Origin: Gammaproteobacteria bacterium
Lineage (GTDB): Bacteria > Pseudomonadota > Gammaproteobacteria > HK1
Assembly: GCA_022822245.1 (NCBI GenBank)
Contig: JAJECB010000207.1
Location: 1-6,216, forward strand
Direction: 5' to 3'
DNA length: 6,216 bases
Made by a program: the position numbers and the translations under genes. The notes below the pieces were generated by a model that worked only from the letters and a program-made list of their open reading frames with translations, did no database searches and had not been told where the DNA came from. Of this stretch, positions 1 through 5,539 are shown in pieces; position 1 is the stretch's first letter, and every line of letters begins with the position of its first letter.

Positions 1-241
1 CCGCACCGGCTACGCCGCGGCCATCGAAAAACCGGCCCGGGGTCTTCGCGGCGCAGCCGGCCCGAGGCGGGTCCCTTCCGCAGCGGGTTGCACGAGCCGC
101 GGAGGAAGGGGCCTGCCCCCGGGCCGACGGACCAAGGCCACCGGCGTTCGGGCACAATAGCTCCGCCTGTTCGGGCAGGACGAGGCTGCGGAGGCGAAGG
201 CCCCGCGTGAACGGGAGACGAAGAACGCAAGGGGGGAGAAG
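1..241. other. Non-coding leader upstream of the CoA-transferase gene
   Basis: No recognisable gene is seen here on either strand. One frame entering from the left edge closes at a TAG at 158-160, but its translation is a low-complexity Arg/Gly/Pro/Ala string with no family resemblance, so I do not call it the tail of a gene. The stretch contains an imperfect inverted repeat (CCCTTCC at 73-79 against GGAAGGG at 104-110) and a short GGGGC-CT-GCCCC hairpin at 109-120. Neither is followed by a T-run. They might end transcription of a gene to the left, but this is not shown. Confidence 0.5.
153..158 (+). promoter_or_regulatory. Candidate -10 box (CACAAT) for the CoA-transferase gene
   Basis: CACAAT differs from the -10 consensus TATAAT at two positions and lies in an A/T-richer patch of an otherwise very GC-rich leader. 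Transcription would start near 165, leaving an untranslated leader of about 77 bases. No good -35 hexamer is seen 16-18 bases upstream. The call rests on the -10 box and on its similarity to boxes before the other genes of the window. Confidence 0.3.
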
Positions 242-1429
242 ATGCCGGGGGTGCTGGAAGGGGTACGGGTTCTCGACTTCGGACGCTACATCGCGGGGCC
301 GTGGTGCGCAGCGCTGCTCGGTGACTTCGGGGCGGACGTGATCCGGGTGGAGAAGACGGGCGGCGGGGAAGACCGCTTCATCAACCGGGTGAGCGAGGCG
401 GACGACTCCGGGGTCACGTACCTCCAGGTCAATCGCAACAAGAAGTGCCTGACCCTCGATCCGACGACGGACGAAGGGCGCGAGGTCCAGCGCCGGCTCG
501 TCGCGACGGCGGACATCGTGGTCGCCAACATGCCCGAGCGAGCGCTCCGGCAGCTCGGGCTCGACTTCGACTCGCTCACCGAGATCCGCCCCGACATCAT
601 CCTCGTCTCCAACACCTGCTTCGGGACGGCCGGCCCCTACGGGCGCAAGCTCGGCTTCGACGGCCTCGCCCAGGCGATGTGCGGCAACCTTCACCTCTCC
701 GGCCATCCGGAAGAGCCCGTCCGCTCCTACGCCCCGTGGGTCGACTTCAGCACCGCCGCCCTCTGCGCCCTCGGGGCGGTCGTCGCCCTCCTCGCCCGGC
801 GCCAGACCGGGCGCGGCCAGGAGGTTCAGGGCGCCCTTCTCGGCACCGCCCTCACCGCCGCGAGCCCCTTCCTCATCGAGCAGGCGGTGCTCGCCCCCAA
901 CCGGGTGGCGACCCTCAACCGAGGGCAGTTGAACGCCCCTTCCGACGTGTTCGCGACCCGCGACGGCCACATCATGATCCTCGTCATCGGGGAACCGATG
1001 TACCGCCGCTGGGCGAAGCTCATCGGCGAGCCCCACTGGCTCGAGGACGAGCGTTTCGGGACCGACGACTCGCGGGGCGAGCACGGCGAGGTCTTCAGCG
1101 CCCGCATGGCCGAGTGGTGCGCGGAGCGGACCACGGAGGAGGCCCTCGCGGAGCTCGAGGCGGCGCGGGTTCCGGCCGGGCCGGTCTACACCCCGCAGCA
1201 GACCCTGGACGATCCGCACGTGAAGGGAGGCGGATTCCTGCACGAGACCGAGTACCCGGGCGCCCCCGACGCGGTTCCTCTCGTCACGACGCCGGTGCGG
1301 CTCTCCGGGACCCCGGGAACGATCCGCGCGCGCGCCCCCCTCCTCGGCGAGCACACGGCCGAGATCCTGGAGGGGCTCGGCTACGGCGCCGGGGACGTGG
1401 AGCGCCTGCGGGAATCGGGAGCGGTCTGA
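242..1429 (+). CDS. CaiB/BaiF (family III) CoA-transferase
   Basis: This is a 395-residue cytoplasmic enzyme expected to move coenzyme A between an acyl-CoA donor and a free carboxylic acid. The length is typical of family III (formyl-CoA transferase, CaiB, BaiF, racemases). Family signatures are seen in order: an N-terminal GVRVLDFGRYIAGPWCAALLGDFGADVIRVEK block (residues 7-38), NRNKKCLTLD (64-73), the FGTAGPY...GFDGLAQAMCG region (127-148), and Asp168 in WVDFST, which aligns with the aspartate that forms the acyl anhydride in formyl-CoA transferase. A C-terminal LGEHTAEIL block (368-376) is also usual. The start is supported by a purine-rich GGGGGGAG at 231-238, only three bases before the ATG. 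It has no CoA-pathway neighbour, and it converges on the DsbA-family gene. The family has many substrates, so formyl-, carnitinyl-, succinyl- or aryl-CoA cannot be told apart here; the similar alpha-methylacyl-CoA racemases are less likely but not excluded. Confidence 0.93.
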   Translation: MPGVLEGVRVLDFGRYIAGPWCAALLGDFGADVIRVEKTGGGEDRFINRVSEADDSGVTYLQVNRNKKCLTLDPTTDEGREVQRRLVATADIVVANMPERALRQLGLDFDSLTEIRPDIILVSNTCFGTAGPYGRKLGFDGLAQAMCGNLHLSGHPEEPVRSYAPWVDFSTAALCALGAVVALLARRQTGRGQEVQGALLGTALTAASPFLIEQAVLAPNRVATLNRGQLNAPSDVFATRDGHIMILVIGEPMYRRWAKLIGEPHWLEDERFGTDDSRGEHGEVFSARMAEWCAERTTEEALAELEAARVPAGPVYTPQQTLDDPHVKGGGFLHETEYPGAPDAVPLVTTPVRLSGTPGTIRARAPLLGEHTAEILEGLGYGAGDVERLRESGAV

Positions 1430-1458
1430 GACGGCGCGCACCTCCCGCACTCGGTCCC

Positions 1459-1472
1459 GCGTCGGCCGACGC
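1459..1472. terminator. 14-bp perfect palindrome in a convergent gap, possible bidirectional terminator
   Basis: GCGTCGGCCGACGC reads the same on both strands and could fold as a 5-bp stem with a GGCC loop. It lies in the 75-base gap between the stops of the CoA-transferase gene and the DsbA-family gene, where a terminator serving both strands would be expected. There is no T-tract on either side, so intrinsic termination would be weak at best; it could instead be a protein site or chance in GC-rich DNA. Confidence 0.25.
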
Positions 1473-1504
1473 TTCGCAAGCTCGACCGGCGGGCGCCTTC
1501 GCAC

Positions 1505-2122
1505 TCAGGACCCGGCGCGAAGGGCGCGCTCCAGGAATTCGAGCCGGTCCTGGCCCCAGAAGGGCTCCCCGTCGAGCCGGTAGAACGGCATCCCGAAGAC
1601 GTCGAGATCGATGGCCCGGCGCGTCGCCGCCTCGTAGGCCCGGACGGTCTCCGGGCGTTCGGCAGCTTCGAGAAGGGCCGGGCCGTCGAACCCTTCCGCT
1701 TGCGCGATGGCGAGCAGCTCCTCGGGACGGAAGGGGAAGCGCTCCTCCGCCCAGAGCGCGCGCGAGATCGCGTGAGCGAGGCGCAGCGAGTCGAGCCCCG
1801 CCTCCTTCGCGGCCGTCACCATGAGCGCGGCCTGGCGCTCGTCGGGCTCCTCGGTCTCCCCGCGGTAGAAGCGCGGCTCCGGGTTGAGGGGCACCTCGCG
1901 AAACCGGCTCCACCTCGCAAGTTCCACGAGCCGGTACGCCTTGCGCACGCGGGGCCGATCCGGAAGAGGAATCGTTCCGGTGGCGGTGAACACCGGGTCG
2001 TAGTCGATGATGACGGGGTCGAGGCGGGCGCCGTGGTCCGCGGCCATCCGCCGGAGCAGATCGTTGCCGAGATAGGACCACGGGGAGGCGAGCGCGTAGT
2101 AGTACTCGATGGTGCGTTCCAT
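1505..2122 (-). CDS. DsbA-family protein, 2-hydroxychromene-2-carboxylate isomerase type
   Basis: This is a 205-residue cytoplasmic protein with a thioredoxin fold of the kappa-GST/HCCA-isomerase branch. The N-terminal strand and turn YYYALASPWSYLG (residues 7-19) match the family pattern. Ser13 sits where the glutathione-activating serine of HCCA isomerase lies, and there is no CxxC, so it is unlikely to be a disulfide oxidase. The C-terminal DVFGMPFYRLDGEPFWGQDRLEFLERAL (174-201) is the cis-proline loop (Pro179) plus the family's FWGQDRL signature. Known members isomerise naphthalene-pathway intermediates using glutathione; many genomic members have no known substrate. The open frame extends 94 codons further upstream, but I chose the ATG at 2122. 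It opens directly into the conserved first strand, has GGAG five bases upstream and lies about 25 bases after a TACAAT box. It is divergent from the sulfurtransferase gene. Confidence 0.9.
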   Translation of the reverse strand: MERTIEYYYALASPWSYLGNDLLRRMAADHGARLDPVIIDYDPVFTATGTIPLPDRPRVRKAYRLVELARWSRFREVPLNPEPRFYRGETEEPDERQAALMVTAAKEAGLDSLRLAHAISRALWAEERFPFRPEELLAIAQAEGFDGPALLEAAERPETVRAYEAATRRAIDLDVFGMPFYRLDGEPFWGQDRLEFLERALRAGS

Positions 2123-2153
2123 GGAGGCTCCGGGACGGAAGGAGACGGCGAGG

Positions 2154-2159
2154 ATTGTA
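2154..2159 (-). promoter_or_regulatory. Candidate -10 box (TACAAT) for the DsbA-family gene
   Basis: On the minus strand the sequence GCTACAATCC contains TACAAT, five of six matches to the -10 consensus. Transcription would begin near 2147 and give a leader of about 25 bases carrying GGAG (minus strand, 2128-2131) before the ATG. The -35 area is pure G/C and does not match TTGACA. This is the best single promoter element in the window. Confidence 0.45.
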
Positions 2160-2245
2160 GCTGCGGCCGGACCGCGGCCCCCGGCCCCCGGAGGCCCCGG
2201 ACGGGAGGACCCGGCCGCGAGTGCCGGACCGCGGATGCCGGCTGG

Positions 2246-2251
2246 TACGAT
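2246..2251 (+). promoter_or_regulatory. Candidate -10 box (TACGAT) for the sulfurtransferase gene
   Basis: GGTACGATCC contains TACGAT, four of six matches to TATAAT. The predicted transcription start near 2258 lies downstream of the two in-frame ATG codons at 2109 and 2235 and upstream of the GTG at 2289, so it supports the GTG as the true start. No clear -35 is seen. It faces away from the minus-strand TACAAT box about 90 bases to its left, so the 166-bp gap holds two back-to-back promoters. Confidence 0.35.
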
Positions 2252-2288
2252 CCACGCGATCCGTTCCGCAGCGACGAAGGTGGAGCCA

Positions 2289-3200
2289 GTGCGAAGCGAC
2301 CTCGAGACGTGGCGGGAACCGGCCGCCCTCATCGAAACCCACACCCTCGAAGCCGCCCTCGGGGCGCCCGATCTCCGGATCGTGGACTGCACCACGTGGC
2401 TCATGCCGGCCGGCCCGGACGACGATGCGCCCTACCGCGTGGTGCCCGGGGTGGCCGAGTACGAGGCGGGGCACATCCCGGGGGCGGTGTTCCTCGACCT
2501 CCAGGGGGAGATCTCCGAGCCCGGGACCCGGCTCCGGTTCATGGCCCCGTCCCCGGAGCGGTTCGCCGAGGGCATGGGACGGCTCGGCATCGGGAACGAC
2601 TCCCGGGTGGTGCTCTACTCGAACGGGAGCATCATGTGGGCGACCCGGGTGTGGTGGATGCTCCGCGCGTTCGGGTTCGACGGGGCGGCGGTGCTCGACG
2701 GCGGCTTCGCGAAGTGGCAGGGGGAGGGCCGGCCCGTCTCCACCGAGCCGGGCGGCCATCCTCCGGCGCGGTTCGAAGCCAGCCCGCGGCCGGGGTTCTT
2801 CGTCGGCAGCGAGCACGTCCTCGCAAGGCTCGACGACGACGGGTCCACGGCGGTGAACGCCCTCGCCCCGGAGTTCTTCCTCGGCTCGGGGCCGAGCCGC
2901 TACGGCCGTCCCGGCCGCATCCCGGGCAGCGTCAGCGTCCCCGCCGCGACCCTCCTCGATCCGGCCGACGGCACCTTCGTGTCGCTGGACGAGGCGCGGC
3001 GGGCACACGAAGCGGCCGGCGTCACCCCGGACAAGCACGTCGTCGCCTACTGCGGGGGCGGGATCTCCGCGACCGTCGGGCTCTTCCTCCTCCACCAGCT
3101 CGGCTACTCGGACCTCACCCTCTACGACGCGTCGATGGGCGAGTGGGCGCGGGACCCGGACCTTCCCATCGAGAGCGGGCCGCCCACCGGCGGCGACTGA
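2289..3200 (+). CDS. Two-domain rhodanese-type sulfurtransferase
   Basis: This is a 303-residue sulfurtransferase of the thiosulfate/3-mercaptopyruvate type, moving sulfane sulfur to an acceptor such as cyanide, sulfite or a thiol through a cysteine persulfide. The N-terminal domain (about residues 14-150) carries YEAGHIPGAVFLDLQ (58-72) and YSNGSIMWATR (110-120). Ser111 replaces the catalytic cysteine there, as is normal for the inactive domain. The C-terminal domain (about 172-295) carries GRPGRIPGSVSVP (206-218), the active loop YCGGGISA (254-261) with Cys255, and LYDASMGEWARDPDLP (278-293). Start: GTG at 2289, with AAGGTGGAG at 2277-2285 as ribosome binding site, just before the first rhodanese strand; longer in-frame ATG starts give unconserved Gly/Pro/Ala sequence. 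The loop CGGGISA differs from the classic CRxGxT (thiosulfate) and CGSGVTA (mercaptopyruvate) loops, so the sulfur donor cannot be assigned. No signal peptide is present. The C-terminal domain opens with VNALAPEFF rather than the usual DAR motif. Confidence 0.92.
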   Translation: MRSDLETWREPAALIETHTLEAALGAPDLRIVDCTTWLMPAGPDDDAPYRVVPGVAEYEAGHIPGAVFLDLQGEISEPGTRLRFMAPSPERFAEGMGRLGIGNDSRVVLYSNGSIMWATRVWWMLRAFGFDGAAVLDGGFAKWQGEGRPVSTEPGGHPPARFEASPRPGFFVGSEHVLARLDDDGSTAVNALAPEFFLGSGPSRYGRPGRIPGSVSVPAATLLDPADGTFVSLDEARRAHEAAGVTPDKHVVAYCGGGISATVGLFLLHQLGYSDLTLYDASMGEWARDPDLPIESGPPTGGD

Positions 3201-3207
3201 ACCGGTT

Positions 3208-3231
3208 GAGCCCCGGTGAAACTGCGGGCTC
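3208..3231 (+). terminator. Short inverted repeat after the sulfurtransferase stop
   Basis: GAGCCC (3208-3213) pairs with GGGCTC (3226-3231) around a 12-base loop, beginning seven bases after the stop codon. The position suits a terminator, but the stem is only six pairs and no T-run follows. This is weak support for separate transcription of the sulfurtransferase and dioxygenase genes. Confidence 0.2.
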
Positions 3232-3322
3232 CGGCCGCGGACCGACATCCCGACCGCGTCTCGCGGGTGCCCCCGGGCCGGAACGGTCGTCCACGGGGCT
3301 GGCCGAGCGGGAACGGGCACGC

Positions 3323-3328
3323 TATCTT
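3323..3328 (+). promoter_or_regulatory. Candidate -10 box (TATCTT) for the dioxygenase gene
   Basis: GCTATCTTGG lies in the 164-base gap and contains TATCTT, four of six matches to TATAAT. A weak -35 (TGGCCG at 3300-3305, three matches) lies 17 bases upstream. Transcription would begin near 3335, leaving about a 30-base leader before the ATG at 3365. Confidence 0.35.
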
Positions 3329-3364
3329 GGCGGCTGGCTCCGCCCTCTCCCGGACGACCAAGAC

Positions 3365-4252
3365 ATGACCCTCGAATTCCGCAAGCTTCATTCGAGCTTC
3401 GTGGCCGAAGCGAGCCCCGTAGATCTTCGCGAAGTGCGGGACGAGGAGACGCTCGAATCGATCCGCGAGGGGATGGACCGGTGCGCGGTGCTCGTGTTCC
3501 GCGACCAGCGGCTCTCGAACGAGGAGCAGCTCGCCTTCGCGACCCGGCTTGACGGAGAGCTGCATCGAAAGACCGGCAGCGCCGTCCTTCAGAAGAGCCG
3601 GTTCGGGGACGAAGCGCTCACCGATGTCTCGAACGTCGGACCGGACGGCGGCCTCCTCGAATCGGAGTCCAGGAAACGGCTCTACAGCCTCGCCAACCGG
3701 CTGTGGCACACGGACGCCTCCTTCCAGGACCCGCGCGGCCGCTACTCCATGCTCGCCGCCCTGGTGGTCCCGGAGGTCACGGCGGACACCGAGTTCGCGG
3801 ACATGCGCACCGCCTGGGACACCCTCCCCGAGGCGACGAAGGCGAGCCTCGAGGGGTTGCGCGTGCACCACTCGATCGCCTACTCCCGCCAGACCCTCGG
3901 CTTCGAGTTCTCCGACGAGGAGAGGGACCGCCTGAAGGGCGCCGTCCATCCTCTCGTCCTCACCAACCCGCGCAACGGGCGGCGCTCCCTCTACCTCGCC
4001 TCCCATGCCTCGCGGATCCTCGACCGGCCGGTCCCGGACGGGCGGCTCCTCCTCCGCGACCTCATGGAGCACGCCACCCGGCCCGAGCTCGTGTATCGGC
4101 ACTCGTGGCGGAACGGCGACTTCGTGATCTGGGACAACCGCGCCACCATGCATCGCGCCCGGCCGTTCGAGGACACCGCCCACCGGCGCGAGATGCGCCG
4201 CGTGACGACCCTTGACGTGGGTGATCCGGCGCGGGTGGCCCAGCCCGCCTGA
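3365..4252 (+). CDS. TfdA/TauD-family Fe(II)/2-oxoglutarate-dependent dioxygenase
   Basis: This is a 295-residue cytoplasmic oxygenase that should couple decarboxylation of 2-oxoglutarate to hydroxylation of a substrate, often breaking an ether or C-S bond. The iron triad is visible: His115 and Asp117 in LWHTDASFQ (113-121) and His263 in WDNRATMHRAR (256-266). Thr142 in ADTEFADMR and Arg274 or Arg275 in HRREMRRVTTLD would hold 2-oxoglutarate. The blocks GRYSMLAALVVPE, SLEGLRVHHS, YLASHAS, LLLRDLMEHAT and VYRHSWRNGDFVIWDNR run in the same order as in TfdA (2,4-dichlorophenoxyacetate dioxygenase), closer by eye than to taurine dioxygenase; length (about 290) agrees. The frame stays open far upstream, but the ATG at 3365 begins the conserved N-terminus (LEFRKLHSSFVAEASPVDL). 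No clear Shine-Dalgarno precedes it. No tfdB/tfdC-like ring-degrading genes are nearby, so herbicide degradation should not be assumed. Many such proteins in bacteria that have never met herbicides act on unknown ethers, sulfonates or phenoxy acids. Confidence 0.93.
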   Translation: MTLEFRKLHSSFVAEASPVDLREVRDEETLESIREGMDRCAVLVFRDQRLSNEEQLAFATRLDGELHRKTGSAVLQKSRFGDEALTDVSNVGPDGGLLESESRKRLYSLANRLWHTDASFQDPRGRYSMLAALVVPEVTADTEFADMRTAWDTLPEATKASLEGLRVHHSIAYSRQTLGFEFSDEERDRLKGAVHPLVLTNPRNGRRSLYLASHASRILDRPVPDGRLLLRDLMEHATRPELVYRHSWRNGDFVIWDNRATMHRARPFEDTAHRREMRRVTTLDVGDPARVAQPA

Positions 4253-4355
4253 CGGCAGACTCCGGCAGTTCCCGAGGAGGGCCCCCGGCGAGGAATCGCT
4301 GCCGATACCGCCCGGCACCTTTCAGGGGTTCCGGAACGTGCACGATTATCGCGGC

Positions 4356-4369
4356 CCCGTCCGGACGGG
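4356..4369. terminator. 14-bp perfect palindrome in a convergent gap, possible bidirectional terminator
   Basis: CCCGTCCGGACGGG is self-complementary over 14 bases and lies in the 127-base gap between the stops of the dioxygenase gene and the EamA gene, 11 bases beyond the latter. A hairpin with about five pairs is possible on either strand. No T-tract follows, so a terminator role is only inferred from position. It resembles the palindrome at 1459-1472 in length, placing and its GTC...GAC arms. Confidence 0.25.
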
Positions 4370-4379
4370 ACACCGCGCG

Positions 4380-5297
4380 TTATCGCCGCATCCCGACGGC
4401 GGCCTGCCCGGCGATGCTGCCGAGGAGGATGACCCCGCCGGCGAGGGTCGGAAGGCTCGGGACCTCCCCGAACGCGAGCCACACCCACACCGGGGCGAGC
4501 ACCACCTCGGTGAGCGAGAGGAGCACGAGCTCGGCGGAGGGGACGGTCTTCGAGCCGAGGGTGAAGAGGAAGACCCCGGCCCCGATGACGAGCACCCCGT
4601 AGGCCGCCGCGAGACCCACGTCCGGGGCGGGGGCCGCGAGCCCGGTACCGTCCGCGAACGCCATCGCGGCGCTCACCGCGGTGGCAATGGCGGCCGCGAT
4701 GAGGATCGCGGGGCTCATGTCGGCGTGCCGGCCGCGCCGGATCCCCACCGAGAAGCCGGCGAACCCGACCGCCGCCGCGAGCGCGGCGAGATCACCCAAC
4801 AGGTCGGCCTCCGCGAGCCCCTCCCCGATCATGATCGCCACCCCGACGAGCACCCCGGCCATCGCGAACCACATCGAGCGGCCGATCGACTCTCGAAGCA
4901 CCACCCAGCCGAGGAGCGCCGCGAAGAGCGGCGCCGCGCTGAGGAGGAACAACGCGTTGGCGACGGTGGAGTGCATGACCCCCCACACGTAGCCGATGAA
5001 CGCAACCGAGAGGCACGCGCCGGCGACGAGACCGGTCGCGCCCGCGCGCCGGACGAGGGCGAGCACGGGACGGCCGGTGAAGTGGAAGTACGCGAGCAGC
5101 AGGAGGGCCGCGCCGAGCGAGCGGTAGAACAGGAACTGCCACTCGGTGATGTCGTCGGCGAGGCGGATGATCGGCCCGCCGAGGCTCATGCAGAACCCGG
5201 CCGCGAGCACCAGAAGGCGGCCGGTGACGCGGCCGCGCTCGAGAGCGGAAGAGGGGGAATCCTCCAAACCGCTCGCTGGCCCGGAGGGTCCGTCCAT
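4380..5297 (-). CDS. EamA/DMT-superfamily permease (RhaT/YdcZ-like), ten membrane helices
   Basis: This 305-residue inner-membrane protein has two tandem EamA repeats. Hydrophobic segments fall at roughly 25-45, 54-74, 85-106, 112-133, 141-159, 165-185, 194-214, 226-247, 254-276 and 282-302: ten helices, the usual number. Typical family features are SLGGPIIRLADDITEWQFLFYRS at helices 1-2, ANALFLLSAAPLFAALLGWVVLRESI at helix 4 (repeat 1) and SAELVLLSLTEVVLAPVWVWLAFGEVPSLPTLAGGVILLGS at helices 9-10 (repeat 2). Members export amino acids, metabolites or drugs, or import sugars and nucleotide precursors; the substrate cannot be read from sequence. The ATG at 5297 gives a 23-residue cytoplasmic N-tail. 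There is no Shine-Dalgarno upstream, but a TACGAT box lies six bases before the ATG, suggesting a leaderless message. The next in-frame ATG (residue 37) falls inside helix 1 and is not credible. It converges on the dioxygenase gene and diverges from the solute-binding protein gene. Confidence 0.9.
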   Translation of the reverse strand: MDGPSGPASGLEDSPSSALERGRVTGRLLVLAAGFCMSLGGPIIRLADDITEWQFLFYRSLGAALLLLAYFHFTGRPVLALVRRAGATGLVAGACLSVAFIGYVWGVMHSTVANALFLLSAAPLFAALLGWVVLRESIGRSMWFAMAGVLVGVAIMIGEGLAEADLLGDLAALAAAVGFAGFSVGIRRGRHADMSPAILIAAAIATAVSAAMAFADGTGLAAPAPDVGLAAAYGVLVIGAGVFLFTLGSKTVPSAELVLLSLTEVVLAPVWVWLAFGEVPSLPTLAGGVILLGSIAGQAAVGMRR

Positions 5298-5303
5298 GCC
5301 GGC

Positions 5304-5309
5304 ATCGTA
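5304..5309 (-). promoter_or_regulatory. Candidate -10 box (TACGAT) placing the start of transcription at the EamA start codon
   Basis: On the minus strand GCTACGATGCCGGC runs straight into the ATG at 5297. Six bases separate TACGAT from the A of the ATG, so standard spacing puts +1 at or next to that A. No -35 hexamer is recognisable 16-18 bases upstream. If used, this promoter makes a leaderless mRNA. Confidence 0.35.
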
Positions 5310-5363
5310 GCATGCGGACCCGTTCTCGGGCGCGCACGCCGGAGCAACTCCCCTCCGTCGAAG

Positions 5364-5392
5364 TTGCCGCCCAACCGATGCGGTGTTACGGT
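5364..5392 (+). promoter_or_regulatory. Candidate sigma-70-like promoter of the solute-binding protein gene
   Basis: TTGCCG (5364-5369) and TACGGT (5387-5392) are separated by exactly 17 bases, each matching three of six consensus positions. Transcription would begin near 5399, about 190 bases before the chosen start codon, leaving a long leader. The -35 box overlaps the right arm of a small inverted repeat (GCAACT 5344-5349 / AGTTGC 5362-5367), and the -10 box lies between the CCAACCGA and TCGGTTGG arms described separately. The overlap suggests regulation. Matches are modest, so this is tentative. Confidence 0.3.
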
Positions 5393-5399
5393 CGGTTGG
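5371..5399. repeat. Inverted repeat CCAACCGA / TCGGTTGG over the candidate promoter
   Basis: CCAACCGA (5371-5378) is exactly mirrored by TCGGTTGG (5392-5399) with 13 bases between. The right arm is part of a longer GGTTGGTCGG (5394-5403), whose exact inverse CCGACCAACC recurs at 5463-5472. Three related CCAACC/GGTTGG elements therefore lie within about 100 bases of an intergenic region. The arms bracket the proposed -10 box, as expected for a repressor operator; the regulator is not in the window. Confidence 0.45.
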
Positions 5400-5462
5400 T
5401 CGGGCCTCGTCGTTCGGGGCGACCCCGGCCAGACGGGGCAGCTACCGGCGGAGGAGTATTCA

Positions 5463-5472
5463 CCGACCAACC
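5463..5472. repeat. Third copy of the CCAACC-type element (CCGACCAACC)
   Basis: This is the exact inverse of GGTTGGTCGG at 5394-5403, 59 bases away (a 10-of-10 match). It lies in the untranslated leader predicted for the solute-binding protein gene. It could be a distal operator that loops to the promoter-proximal copy, or could pair with it in the transcript as a long-range RNA stem. Confidence 0.4.
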
Positions 5473-5539
5473 TTCACCATTCAAGAAGCCGCGAGCGCCA
5501 TCGCCGAGCCGGCATGCCCCGGTGTCTTGCGGCGTCTTC

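Noticed and set aside
32..64. Direct repeat CCGGCCCG near the left edge (32-39 and 57-64), considered as a terminator or att-like site
   Set aside because: Eight-base G/C-only repeats are common by chance in DNA of this composition; the copies are direct rather than inverted, with no T-run and no integrase or tRNA nearby.
2109..2288. Longer N-terminus for the sulfurtransferase from ATG 2109 or 2235
   Set aside because: The extra residues are unconserved Gly/Pro/Ala sequence, overlap the start of the divergent gene, and lie upstream of the predicted transcription start; the GTG at 2289 has a ribosome binding site.
1284..3320. A 678-codon minus-strand open frame across the CoA-transferase end, the DsbA-family gene and the sulfurtransferase gene
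   Set aside because: It overlaps three genes with clear conserved motifs in other frames, and its own translation is low-complexity Arg/Gly/Pro/Ala.
1700..3364. A very long open frame (+) that continues into the dioxygenase, suggesting an 850-residue fusion protein
   Set aside because: The upstream part runs antisense to the DsbA-family gene and out of frame through the sulfurtransferase gene. Its translation is Arg/Gly/Pro-rich with no family motifs. Dioxygenase homology starts at the ATG at 3365. High G+C removes stop codons from shadow frames.
3122..4318. A 398-codon minus-strand open frame opposite the dioxygenase gene
   Set aside because: It is the codon-position mirror of a GC-rich gene whose plus-strand reading has intact iron and 2-oxoglutarate ligands. 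The antisense product shows no recognisable domain.
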